A stretch of DNA of 64,000 bases, from NCBI RefSeq assembly GCF_009928525.1, contig NZ_JAABOK010000002.1:62001-126000 (forward strand), in the 5' to 3' direction. Source of the DNA: Chitinophaga solisilvae (GTDB lineage Bacteria; Bacteroidota; Bacteroidia; Chitinophagales; Chitinophagaceae). Positions 43,237-52,293 of the stretch are shown piece after piece (the stretch's first letter is position 1; each line of letters opens with the position of its first letter). Made by a program: the position numbers and the translations under genes. The notes below the pieces were generated by a model. It saw nothing but the letters and a program-made list of their open reading frames with translations, was not told the origin of the DNA and made no database searches.

Positions 43237-43821
43237 GTGGCTGTTCCTGTCATACATATCACTACTTCTTTACTGGCTGATCTGAAAGCGGGTAATGAAT
43301 CCGCTTTGAAGAAAATCCTGGAGCTTTATGGCCCCAAGCTGCTCAACTACTGCAAAAAGCAGGGCATTGGCGTATCTGATGCGGAAGAGCTGCTGCAGGA
43401 TGTATTTATCAAGCTATGGCAGTTCCGGGAAAACCTGGATCTCTCCACCAATTTTGAAGCCTTCCTGTTTACGATCACCCGCAATGCACTCCTGAATTTT
43501 GTCCGGAAGCAGATAGGCTATGAGCTGACGGCTTCGGGCAACCTGGAGGAAACCGCTCCGGCGTATGCGGCCTGGGATATACACCGGATGGGGTATATGG
43601 AGGTCTATCAGCAATACCTGCAGGTGCTCAAAGGTGTGGATGATAAGCGCCGCGAGGCTTTCCGCCTTAGCAGGGAAGAAGGCCTGTCTCACCGGCAGAT
43701 TGCTGCACAACTCAATATCTCCGTACGTACGGTGGAATTTTATATCTCCGGCATGCTCAAACTGCTGCGCACCGAGCTGAAAGACAGCTATATCCTGCTG
43801 GTACTTTTCCTGTTCCGGTAG
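43237..43821 (+). CDS. ECF sigma-70 factor, FecI-like (module 1)
   Basis: 194 residues from a GTG start (no ATG is available in the frame upstream of conserved sequence). Sigma region 2 is around LLNYCKKQGIGVSDAEELLQ DVFIKLW and region 4 has LSHRQIAAQLNISVRTVEFY, the helix-turn-helix that binds the -35 element. The C-terminus is hydrophobic (SYILLVLFLFR). It is followed by an anti-sigma FecR gene, a TonB receptor and two lipoproteins, a cell-surface signalling module. It begins 61 bp after the last degenerate CRISPR repeat, so its promoter must lie in or near the array end. Confidence 0.87.
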   Translation: MAVPVIHITTSLLADLKAGNESALKKILELYGPKLLNYCKKQGIGVSDAEELLQDVFIKLWQFRENLDLSTNFEAFLFTITRNALLNFVRKQIGYELTASGNLEETAPAYAAWDIHRMGYMEVYQQYLQVLKGVDDKRREAFRLSREEGLSHRQIAAQLNISVRTVEFYISGMLKLLRTELKDSYILLVLFLFR

Positions 43822-43913
43822 TTGTTCATATTAAGTTAACATACTTTCACTGTGGTTCCCTTCTTTTTATGTGTACTTATAGTTGAGGATGCTCCTCTAT
43901 AATATACATTGTC

Positions 43914-44927
43914 ATGAATGATCTCCGTTTTAATAACCTTTTCCGGAAACTGCTGAACCGGACTGCTACCGCTGCTGACAGGAAAGAACTGCATCAGCTG
44001 TGGGAGGAAGATGCCTTGCGCCGTGATCCGGAGCAGCTGTTCCCGTATGAAGACTGGCAGCAGACATCCGCCAAAGGTTCGCTGACGGAACGCCTGCAGC
44101 AGAATACCCTGCGTTATGTGCTGGAAGGAGATGCACGCCCTGACAAGGCTGCCCGCAAAATATCTGCCCGCCTGCGCTGGCTGCCGGCAGCAGCTGCGGC
44201 TGTATTATTAATGGTAATAGCCGGTTACCGGTTGCTGCATACTACTGTGAAGGAAAATACCTTACTGGTTGTCAGCACAGCTCCCGGAGAACAAAAGATG
44301 ATCAGGCTGGCAGATGGTTCTGTAGTACACCTGAATGGTGGAAGCAGTATGCATTTCCCCGGAAAGTTTGAGGGCAGACAACGTATGGTCCGCCTGCATG
44401 GAGAGGCTTTCTTTGAAATCCGCTCCGCCAGCGCCCAGCCGTTTATTGTACAGACGGGCAATGTAGCCACCACTGTACTGGGTACCTCTTTTAATATCAT
44501 TGCCGGCAGAGATGCTACGGCTGTTACCGTATCCGTAAAAACGGGACAGGTACTAGTAACGGTAAAAAATACTACCGGAGAAAGGATGGAAGCCGTAAAG
44601 CTGTCGCCCGGCATGCAGGCGGTTTACACCGGTCTGCAACATAAGCTGGCAGTATCAGACATCTCTCCTGAAAATGCCGGTAGCTGGAAAAATAACCTGC
44701 TGGTATTTGAAAATACATCCCTGGAAGAAATCTGCCTGGCGCTGGAAAGAAAATATGGAGTACGGTTTACACCGGCTACTCCTGCGCTGCTGCACTGCCA
44801 GTATTCTACCCGCTTCGATGGACTAACGCTGCAGCAGGCAATGGATAAATTATCCCTGCTGGGTAACCTGCACTTTTCCCGGAAAGACAGCACCATCACC
44901 ATCAGCGGCACACCCTGCATTCCCTGA
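43914..44927 (+). CDS. FecR-type anti-sigma factor (module 1)
   Basis: 337 residues. The cytosolic N-terminal part (residues 1-88) would bind the sigma factor. One transmembrane helix at 89-107 (RWLPAAAAAVLLMVIAGYR) is followed by the periplasmic FecR domain (STAPGEQKMIRLADGSVVHL, LHGEAFFEIRSASAQPFIVQ, TTVLGTSFNIIA) and a C-terminal STN-like region (LVFENTSLEEICLALERKYG). It relays the signal from the receptor's STN domain to the sigma factor. It stands 92 bp downstream of the sigma gene. Confidence 0.9.
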   Translation: MNDLRFNNLFRKLLNRTATAADRKELHQLWEEDALRRDPEQLFPYEDWQQTSAKGSLTERLQQNTLRYVLEGDARPDKAARKISARLRWLPAAAAAVLLMVIAGYRLLHTTVKENTLLVVSTAPGEQKMIRLADGSVVHLNGGSSMHFPGKFEGRQRMVRLHGEAFFEIRSASAQPFIVQTGNVATTVLGTSFNIIAGRDATAVTVSVKTGQVLVTVKNTTGERMEAVKLSPGMQAVYTGLQHKLAVSDISPENAGSWKNNLLVFENTSLEEICLALERKYGVRFTPATPALLHCQYSTRFDGLTLQQAMDKLSLLGNLHFSRKDSTITISGTPCIP

Positions 44928-44944
44928 TTACCTGTAAATAAAAA

Positions 44945-44972
44945 GGCCATTCCGTTTGGAGCCGGAATGGCC
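44945..44972. promoter_or_regulatory. Hairpin between fecR-like and receptor gene (module 1)
   Basis: A perfect 10-bp stem (GGCCATTCCG 44945-44954 with CGGAATGGCC 44963-44972). It is preceded, not followed, by an A-run on the + strand, so it reads as a terminator for minus-strand transcription or as a leader hairpin of the receptor mRNA. A similar element lies at the same place in module 2. Confidence 0.55.
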
Positions 44973-45017
44973 GGGACGCCATCAATATTCATTAATGACT
45001 AAAAGCAACACGAATTT

Positions 45018-48000
45018 ATGGAATTAAGTGCAACTATGCCCGGGGACCGAAAGAAATACCCCCGACTGACCAAACCACTCTATTGTATTTTGACGCTCAT
45101 TTGTTGGCTGCTGTTCGCCAACCCCGGTCAGGCGCAGGATGCAGCTACTACTAAAATTTCTTTACAGGTGCAGCAACAGCCCCTGTCTGCAGTATTCAGA
45201 GAAATTGAACAGAAATCAGGCCTGACAATCGAATACCGGCATGATGTTATCAACAAGGATCAGCTGGTCAGCATCCGGGCTACGGACGAACCTGTGCAGA
45301 AAGTCCTGCGGAAACTGCTGAATGGCACTGCTGTTCGCCTGGTACAACAAGGTAAGAGCATACTGCTGGTAAAGGATCCGGCAACTCCTCCCGCAAACAG
45401 CACCCCGCCTGCAAAAGGGCCCGGCCGGTTTAGCGGAAGAATTATAGATGAAGAAACAGGAGAAGCCCTGCCCGGCGTTACCATCCGCATTGGCACTAAA
45501 GGCGCTACCAGCGCTGCTAATGGAGGGTTTATGTTTGCGCTGCCGGCAGGCAGGTACGAAGCAGAAATAACTTCTATCGGCTATAGCAAAAAAATAGTAT
45601 CAGACATCATCATAAAAGATGATCAGCTGTTTGATCTGAATATCTCTCTTAAAAAAACAAGAAATACGCTGACTGGCGTTGTTGTGAGATCTTCTGCCAG
45701 AAAGGAAAGTGTTAATGCCTTGTACCTCCGTCAGAAGAATGAAGCCGGTATCTCCAACGGTATCAGCAGGGAACAGATTGCCGCCCTGCCCGATAAGAAT
45801 GTGGGCGAAACACTGAAACGTATTTCCGGTGTCAGCACCAACGATAATCGTCGTGTAGTCGTGAGAGGTATAGCAGAACGCTACAACCTGGCCATGATGG
45901 ACGGCGCCGTACTGCCCAGCACCGATGTGCAGGTACGCGATTTTGAATTCGACATCGTACCCAGCAACCTGATCGACAATGTGGTGGTTTCCAAAACCGC
46001 TACACCGGATATGAGCTTCGGCTTCGGCGGCGGACTGATTCAGATCAATACCTTCGCTATCCCCAACGAAAATTTCAACACCTTCAGCATCGGCACAAAA
46101 TATACAGATGGCAGCACCGGAAAAGACTTTCTGGGATATGCCCGCGGTAAGCAGGACTATCTGGGCTTCGATGACGGCGGCAGAGAACATTTTCCGAAAG
46201 AGATGCTGATCTTTAACGGTCAGAACTACGATCCTAAAAATCCCAACACCAGGCCCAATCCCAATATCCCAGGAATTACGCCGGCCATGATTGCGGAAAA
46301 TAACAGGAAAATCGGCGGCCTGGAAAGAATAGGTACCCGTACCTATAAAGCCGCACCCGGACAAAACTACCAGTTCAGCATGGGACGCAGCTACACCTAT
46401 CGTAATAACCACTTCGGTTTCGTAGGATCGCTCAGCTATCGTAATGAACAGTCAATTGATGATATCTCCCACTTTGGAAGAGGAAACTGGGAAAAACTGA
46501 GTAACCGCGTCTATAAGGCAGACACCGGAGAAGAAGTAGATCCTACCTACTCTACACAGTATAACTTCAATACTACCTGGGGAGCGCTGCTGAATATGGG
46601 ATGGAGCTCAAAAAATCATAAGATCACTGTCCGCAATTTTTATTCACGGGTATTCAACAACCAGTTCTCCCGCATCGTAGGATGGGGTAATGACATCGGA
46701 TACGGAGAACATGCGGCCATCAGGGAATACGACCGCCCCAGGTTTGTAGACCTGCTGCAGAACCGTATCAACGGGGAACATAATTTCGGCGCCTTCCGCC
46801 TGGAATGGAACGTGGCGCGTAATAAACTCGTTAACCTGGAAAAAGATGCCGTGGAAGCCTGGCTGGCCCCTTCCACCATGCTCAATGGCACCGTATATAA
46901 TATTATGCCCAGCGGCGTGAGCAACCCCGGCGGAGGAACATTCAACCGGGCGAAATATATTTACGAAGAAACCAACAAAATAGCGGAAGGCTCACTGAGC
47001 TACCGGTTCAATGTGCTCGGAAAACAACAGATCGTTAAATCCGGCTACCAGTACATGCAGCGCCACGGTACCTACGACTGGACACTCCTGCCGATCGGTA
47101 CGGTGGAACCAACCGGTAACATCTACCCCTATATACCTGTGCAGGAATGGGGTAAATACCTCGAGTTCAAAGATCCTGCAAAAGACCTGTTCTACTATCC
47201 GGCCGGCTTTTCCCAGAACGGATATGAAGGTAAAAATACCAATCAGGCTGTTTATGGTATGCTCGACAACCGCTTCACCAACTGGCTGCGACTGGTATGG
47301 GGTGTTCGCGCAGAATACTATAAATATGAAAGAATGAAGAGCGGCGCAAATGACCTGGCCATCAACTCGCTGATTGAACAGGGTGAAAAACTCAAGTATG
47401 TAGATCCGGCATCCGGAAATATAGTAGCACCATTTGCTGATCCTACAACGGAAGAAAAAACCTGGCGTTATCTGCCCTCTGCCAGCCTTACTGCAACACC
47501 GTTAAAGGATTTCAATATCAGGGCTGCCTATTCTCAGTCTGTCGTAAGACCTGCGCTGATTGAGAACTCCCGCATGATCCGCTATGACCCTTTAATTGCT
47601 GCATACCGCAAGAATGAAGGAGTATTGTCTACCCTGATAGACCATTACGACTTCCGCATGGAATGGTATCCCAATCCCGGTGAAGTAATTTCTGTCGGCT
47701 ACTTCCACAAATATTTTGATAAACCCGTGGAATTATACCGCACACAACCTGATGCTACCGCCCGCATTTACCTGAATGTACAGAACTCTGACTGGGCAAA
47801 GGTAGACGGGCTGGAAGTAGACCTGCGCAAAGGCCTCGGCTTTCTCCGGTCTGACTGGAAGTTCCTGGATAATATCTTCGTAAGCGCTAACCTGACATTG
47901 CAAACATCTGAAGTACAAGCCAGCACGTTTGTCGGTAAAGCCATGACAGAAGATAAATACGGAAAGAATTATCAATACCGTACCAAGGTAAATCAGAAGG

Positions 48001-48500
48001 AAAAAAGACCACTGTACGGTCAGGTGCCTGTACTGTACAATGTAGCGTTGCAGTACACCGGTAATCGTTTAGGCGCTAACGTTGCCTTTAACCACATGGG
48101 CTACAAAACCTTTACTACCGGTCTGACACCGCATATTGTGGAATATGAACGCCCGCGTGACCAGCTGGATGCGCAGCTGAGCTATAACTTTTTAAAAGAT
48201 AAAAGATTAAAGGCCCGCCTGAGCATCAGCAACATCCTGAATACGCCGCACCGCTTCTATATCAACGGCCTCGATACCTATAAAAAACTGGCCAAATGGG
48301 AGGGTGTGATCGACAGCGGTATCACTGCTGAAGAATGGAGCGAGATCTATGAATGGAAGCCAGGGTTCTCACAAAAGTATGAAGAAGGTCATCTCGAAAC
48401 ATCTTCTGATGGTAAAACAAAGACCAGAGTAGGCGATAAAGAAACCTTCATCCGTAAGACAGGTGTCGCGTTCAGTCTGTCTCTTTCTTATTCGTTCTGA
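45018..48500 (+). CDS. STN-domain TonB-dependent receptor (module 1)
   Basis: 1160 residues; ATG 45036 is an alternative start. Signal peptide at about residues 20-40 (PLYCILTLICWLLFANPGQA), STN domain 47-115 (SLQVQQQPLSAVFREIEQKS), carboxypeptidase-like domain 137-215 (SGRIIDEETGEALPGVTIRI), plug (GVSTNDNRRVVVRGIAERYN, NVVVSKTATPDMSFGFGGGL) and beta barrel ending GVAFSLSLSYSF. The STN domain signals through FecR to the sigma factor, so it is a substrate-inducible transporter. The ligand is not identifiable. A lipoprotein follows 30 bp later. Confidence 0.9.
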   Translation: MELSATMPGDRKKYPRLTKPLYCILTLICWLLFANPGQAQDAATTKISLQVQQQPLSAVFREIEQKSGLTIEYRHDVINKDQLVSIRATDEPVQKVLRKLLNGTAVRLVQQGKSILLVKDPATPPANSTPPAKGPGRFSGRIIDEETGEALPGVTIRIGTKGATSAANGGFMFALPAGRYEAEITSIGYSKKIVSDIIIKDDQLFDLNISLKKTRNTLTGVVVRSSARKESVNALYLRQKNEAGISNGISREQIAALPDKNVGETLKRISGVSTNDNRRVVVRGIAERYNLAMMDGAVLPSTDVQVRDFEFDIVPSNLIDNVVVSKTATPDMSFGFGGGLIQINTFAIPNENFNTFSIGTKYTDGSTGKDFLGYARGKQDYLGFDDGGREHFPKEMLIFNGQNYDPKNPNTRPNPNIPGITPAMIAENNRKIGGLERIGTRTYKAAPGQNYQFSMGRSYTYRNNHFGFVGSLSYRNEQSIDDISHFGRGNWEKLSNRVYKADTGEEVDPTYSTQYNFNTTWGALLNMGWSSKNHKITVRNFYSRVFNNQFSRIVGWGNDIGYGEHAAIREYDRPRFVDLLQNRINGEHNFGAFRLEWNVARNKLVNLEKDAVEAWLAPSTMLNGTVYNIMPSGVSNPGGGTFNRAKYIYEETNKIAEGSLSYRFNVLGKQQIVKSGYQYMQRHGTYDWTLLPIGTVEPTGNIYPYIPVQEWGKYLEFKDPAKDLFYYPAGFSQNGYEGKNTNQAVYGMLDNRFTNWLRLVWGVRAEYYKYERMKSGANDLAINSLIEQGEKLKYVDPASGNIVAPFADPTTEEKTWRYLPSASLTATPLKDFNIRAAYSQSVVRPALIENSRMIRYDPLIAAYRKNEGVLSTLIDHYDFRMEWYPNPGEVISVGYFHKYFDKPVELYRTQPDATARIYLNVQNSDWAKVDGLEVDLRKGLGFLRSDWKFLDNIFVSANLTLQTSEVQASTFVGKAMTEDKYGKNYQYRTKVNQKEKRPLYGQVPVLYNVALQYTGNRLGANVAFNHMGYKTFTTGLTPHIVEYERPRDQLDAQLSYNFLKDKRLKARLSISNILNTPHRFYINGLDTYKKLAKWEGVIDSGITAEEWSEIYEWKPGFSQKYEEGHLETSSDGKTKTRVGDKETFIRKTGVAFSLSLSYSF

Positions 48501-48530
48501 TTCTTTTCAGTCTGATATAAATTATAAATC

Positions 48531-49316
48531 ATGAAGACAACAAATATATTATCCACAATACTGTCGGCAGTTTTACTGCTGGCGCTGGCTGCCTGCAGCA
48601 AGAACGAAGAAGATTATTATTACAAGCAGAAAATGCTGGCCGTTTCACTCAAAGGCTATAATGGCAGCGGCGATGTGCTGGATGTGACATTAGATACCTG
48701 CAAATACGAATTGCAGAATGGTGCATTCCTGCTCAATCAGGGGTATCTGTTCCCGGACAATCAGCAAAGCGTAAAGCTGAAAATTACAGAACGCAATACT
48801 TCCAAAGCAGTGATGGAAAAGGTAATCAACCGGGAAGATGTACATACTACCATCAATTTCCTTTACCTGAACGGAAAAGTGTCGGATATGCCGGTAAAGC
48901 CTGATGTAGAAGATAAAAAGCTCAAACTGATCTACATGTTCATGCCTACCGTTACCAACTACACGGAGCCGGTAGATATTGTACTGGGAAAATATTTTGT
49001 AACACCAAAAGTGTTCGAGGAAATCACCCGGATAAAAAACGTAAAACCGTATACATTCACAGAACCGGTAACACTCGCTACTTTCCCTACTGCCAATCAG
49101 CAGTACAACGGACAGCCTACTGCCGTACAGTTTAATATATACGTCTATAAAGCCGGTACCAATGAGTTTTATACGGAAGGAACAGAATACACTTCAAGCC
49201 CTATTTCTTCCAGTGCACCCAAGCCGCCGGCAGCAACAGCAACTTCCAAACTGTATATTTTCAGCGAAAGTGCTGCCGGACAGACAATGAGATTTAATAA
49301 AACTGTGGAGTTATAA
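48531..49316 (+). CDS. Surface lipoprotein A of TonB module 1
   Basis: 261 residues with a lipoprotein signal (LLALAACSKNEED, Cys22). The body is beta-rich, with AVSLKGYNGSGDVLDVTLDT, similar to the next protein (VINGYNGGADELEVNIDTTR), so the two are paralogs. It is likely an outer-membrane lipoprotein acting with the receptor as a capture protein, although no SusD fold or known family is recognised. Confidence 0.75.
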   Translation: MKTTNILSTILSAVLLLALAACSKNEEDYYYKQKMLAVSLKGYNGSGDVLDVTLDTCKYELQNGAFLLNQGYLFPDNQQSVKLKITERNTSKAVMEKVINREDVHTTINFLYLNGKVSDMPVKPDVEDKKLKLIYMFMPTVTNYTEPVDIVLGKYFVTPKVFEEITRIKNVKPYTFTEPVTLATFPTANQQYNGQPTAVQFNIYVYKAGTNEFYTEGTEYTSSPISSSAPKPPAATATSKLYIFSESAAGQTMRFNKTVEL

Positions 49317-49327
49317 AAAGTATTACC

Positions 49328-50131
49328 ATGAAATCAATGATACATTACATAAAGATACCGCTGCTGTCTGTATTGCTGCTGCTGACATTTACCGCCTGTA
49401 ACAAGGAAGACGAATTCCGTGAAAAAGCCATACAGGTGGTTATCAATGGCTACAATGGCGGCGCGGATGAGCTGGAGGTGAATATTGATACTACCAGGTA
49501 TGATAAAACAGCTTTAGGTGGGAAATTCCTGATGAAACCATCAGCTATGGCCGGTTTTAATGTGGTATATACATACCGGGCAGCACAGCTTAATGCTGAT
49601 GTGACCATTAAAGAACCTGCCAGCGGTAAGGTAATTTTCACTAAGCCTTTACCTGCCACGGGTACCCTGGCATATTATAACTTTGTTTATTTAGATGGAA
49701 AAATACTGGACGTACCTGCTCCTGCGGCAAATCCTGCTGTTTCCAAACTGATTTTCTATGTTCATCATACAGCCAGTGACGCGCCTTTTGATATGTTTCT
49801 CTACAGAATGGATAATACAACCGGACAGGAATTCAGAGAATATCTTGCTAAAAACGTAAAACCCGGTACATGGATAAATGTTGACTACACTCCTTCCGCC
49901 GCATTCAACAGCAAAAACATCCTGAGTGGAGCCAGCATTTATTTTACCAAATCAGGTACGGTGGATCAGTGGGCATTTGAAGAAACAGAAGGCAGAAGTA
50001 AGTTCTCTACGTTCGGACTCAGTTTCCCGATAGAGGGAGACGCTGGTCTGGTGCAGGCTTATTTTATTGCGCAGGGTAGATTTGATCTGGAAAGAATCAG
50101 ATTATTCCATAATCCGGACAGATTGTGGTAA
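49328..50131 (+). CDS. Surface lipoprotein B of TonB module 1
   Basis: 267 residues with a lipobox (LLLLTFTACNKEDEF). The domain has QVVINGYNGGADELEVNIDT and a beta-rich remainder with a C-terminal YFIAQGRFDLERIRLFHNPD. It is paralogous to the preceding lipoprotein and encoded 11 bp after it. It ends just before a strong terminator and so closes module 1. Confidence 0.75.
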   Translation: MKSMIHYIKIPLLSVLLLLTFTACNKEDEFREKAIQVVINGYNGGADELEVNIDTTRYDKTALGGKFLMKPSAMAGFNVVYTYRAAQLNADVTIKEPASGKVIFTKPLPATGTLAYYNFVYLDGKILDVPAPAANPAVSKLIFYVHHTASDAPFDMFLYRMDNTTGQEFREYLAKNVKPGTWINVDYTPSAAFNSKNILSGASIYFTKSGTVDQWAFEETEGRSKFSTFGLSFPIEGDAGLVQAYFIAQGRFDLERIRLFHNPDRLW

Positions 50132-50147
50132 GTGAAGATTTATGCAG

Positions 50148-50175
50148 GCCCGCCCGTTAAAGGGCGGGCTTTTTT
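50148..50175 (+). terminator. Rho-independent terminator of module 1
   Basis: GCCCGCCC (50148-50155) and GGGCGGGC (50162-50169) form an 8-bp GC stem with a 6-nt loop, followed by six T. It lies 16 bp after the lipoprotein B stop and ends the module 1 operon. Confidence 0.9.
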
Positions 50176-50294
50176 ATGCCATCTGTGCCCTGATTATTTT
50201 AGTTGTATAATTATCTCCTGCAGGCAGGTTACAAAAACTTAATACACAGGTAATATTTAAACCTGCATTTTTGCATCGGTAATTTATTTTTCCG

Positions 50295-50897
50295 ATGGAT
50301 TATAAACAGGCGTCTGACAATGATCTGTGGCAATGCTGTCAGCAGGATGATATGCACGCTTACAATGAGCTGTTCAGCAGGTATTATCCCCGTATGTTAC
50401 AGCTTGCCCGCCGTTATGTCCGTGATGCCATGAGTGCAGAAGAGCTGTGTATGGATCAGTTATTCCACCTCTGGGTGAAACGCGCTGAAATTACTATTGC
50501 CACCAGTTTTTCAGGTTACCTTTTCCGTTCTGTACGTAATCGTATCATCAGTGAAATGCGCCGGAATATCCCGGTGATGGCAGATCTTGATGAACTACAG
50601 GAAGATGCGCAGCTGGACCGGTCTTCAGACTACCGCCTGTTATCCAGGGAGGCCGAACATGCCTACCGCCAGGTGCTGAATGAACTGAGTCCACAACGCC
50701 GGCAGGTATTTATGCTCAGCCGGGAAGAAAACCTGACTTATCCGGAAATAGCCCGCCGGATGAACCTTTCCGTAAATACCGTGGAAAACTATATGGTAGC
50801 CGCTTTGAGCTGCCTGCGGAAAAATCTGAAGGAAAAAGTTCCCTCCGCTGTTATTCCCCTGCTGCTCCTCAGCGATTTTACCAACACGTTGTTGTAA
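50295..50897 (+). CDS. ECF sigma-70 factor, FecI-like (module 2)
   Basis: 200 residues. Region 2 is near QLARRYVRDAMSAEELCMDQ LFHLW, and region 4 has LTYPEIARRMNLSVNTVENY (helix-turn-helix). A hydrophobic C-terminus (VIPLLLLSDF) follows. It heads a second module: FecR, STN receptor, lipoprotein. It is paralogous to the first sigma gene, but sequence outside the conserved cores is not close, so the two modules probably respond to different ligands. Confidence 0.88.
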   Translation: MDYKQASDNDLWQCCQQDDMHAYNELFSRYYPRMLQLARRYVRDAMSAEELCMDQLFHLWVKRAEITIATSFSGYLFRSVRNRIISEMRRNIPVMADLDELQEDAQLDRSSDYRLLSREAEHAYRQVLNELSPQRRQVFMLSREENLTYPEIARRMNLSVNTVENYMVAALSCLRKNLKEKVPSAVIPLLLLSDFTNTLL

Positions 50898-51084
50898 CTG
50901 AAATGCTATCCCGCTGCGACTTTCATAGCGCAGGTGATGATGATGTCTTCTTCTCTTTTTTTCTGAAAAAAATATTACGGCATAGGTGGTGCCGGCGGTT
51001 GTTTTGCGTCCTTGTAATCAGAAGGACGTATAAAGTCTTTTGCAATAAGGGATCTCCGGTTTTTCATCCGCATAAATTTCAGCA

Positions 51085-52113
51085 ATGGGAGAAACAGAAA
51101 ATTTACTATACAATTTTATTGATAACCGTTGTACAGAAGAAGAATTACAACAGGTAAAGATATTGCTGGACACCGAAGCAGGCCGCACGATGCTGGACGA
51201 ACTGCTGCATCGCCGCGAAGCAGCAGCCTGGAACAACCCGCCGGCACACAATGTCGCCATGCAGGAAGTTATTCGCCGCAAACAGGCGGAAATGCAACAG
51301 CGCATACAGGATAATGAAAACAGGGAACAGCCCCCTGTGGGCCGCATCATCAACCTGGGAAAAATATTCCGGTATGCCGCTGTATGGGTAGGTCTGATTC
51401 TGCTGTCCGGCCTGACAATACGGGAACTGCGTAAGCAACGGGTAACTGATACGACTATACGTTATATAGAAAAAGTTAATCCAAAGGGCGCCCCCGAACG
51501 CTACCTGCTGCCCGACAGTACCGTTGTGTACCTGGCGGCCGGCAGCCGTCTTAAATATCCGGATACCTACCCGCAGACAGGCCGTGATATTGAATTACAG
51601 GGCGAAGCATTTTTCGATGTGTCCCGGGATGAAGTACATCCCTTTACCATCCGGTCGGGAATGATCCTGACGCGCGTACTGGGCACCTCTTTCAGAATAA
51701 CCGCGTGGGAAGGACAGCAGCAGGAAGTCGCCGTAGCTACCGGCAAAGTCAGCATCAGCACAGTGGCCGCAGCGAAAATAACGGAGCTGGGAATGCTGAC
51801 GCCCGGACGCAAAATTACGTATGATCCGGAGACGGGAAAAGCAGTGCCCGGAGCGGCAGACATCAGCAGCATAGAGCAGTGGAAGGCAGGCGGACTCCTG
51901 TTTACAGAAATGCCGATGCACAACGTGGCCATAGCGCTGGAACGCAGGTACGGTATCGCTTTCCATTTTGACAATGCAGGCGCCGCCAGACACGTGGTAA
52001 GCGGATCCTTCTCCGCTGCAGACTCCCTGCCGGCCATAGTGGATATGCTGGCCTTCGTAGGTAAATTCAGTTACCGCCTGTCGGCAGACGGCAAAACATA
52101 TTTCATCAAATAA
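51085..52113 (+). CDS. FecR-type anti-sigma factor (module 2)
   Basis: 342 residues. The N-terminal cytosolic part (1-94) contains an HxxREAAAW segment. There is one transmembrane helix (95-113, FRYAAVWVGLILLSGLTIR) and a periplasmic FecR domain (RYLLPDSTVVYLAAGSRLKY, LQGEAFFDVSRDEVHPFTIR, TRVLGTSFRITA), then SAADSLPAIVDMLAFVG at the end. It follows the sigma gene after a 187-bp gap with no clear ORF, and precedes the receptor by 180 bp. Confidence 0.9.
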   Translation: MGETENLLYNFIDNRCTEEELQQVKILLDTEAGRTMLDELLHRREAAAWNNPPAHNVAMQEVIRRKQAEMQQRIQDNENREQPPVGRIINLGKIFRYAAVWVGLILLSGLTIRELRKQRVTDTTIRYIEKVNPKGAPERYLLPDSTVVYLAAGSRLKYPDTYPQTGRDIELQGEAFFDVSRDEVHPFTIRSGMILTRVLGTSFRITAWEGQQQEVAVATGKVSISTVAAAKITELGMLTPGRKITYDPETGKAVPGAADISSIEQWKAGGLLFTEMPMHNVAIALERRYGIAFHFDNAGAARHVVSGSFSAADSLPAIVDMLAFVGKFSYRLSADGKTYFIK

Positions 52114-52169
52114 ATTCTTTAACAGCAAAAACAATACATATGTACCGTAATACTACCCGTTAAAAAAAA

Positions 52170-52190
52170 TGTCCCACCAGTGGCGGGACA
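52170..52190. promoter_or_regulatory. Hairpin between fecR-like and receptor gene (module 2)
   Basis: TGTCCC (52170-52175) and GGGACA (52185-52190) form a 6-bp stem with an inner CC-GG pair. It is preceded by an A-run on the + strand, as in module 1. It may be a minus-strand terminator or a leader hairpin of the receptor gene. Confidence 0.45.
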
Positions 52191-52293
52191 CCCTGCAACT
52201 GCAAAAGTCCTACGATTTGACGGTCCGAATGACTTTACAGCTACACCGGGAATTCCCGGATTTACCAATTACTCAGTAAACAATTACAATAAT

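Noticed and set aside
50903..51157. 84-codon ORF between sigma and FecR genes of module 2
   Set aside because: It runs into the FecR start in another frame and its composition is not protein-like.
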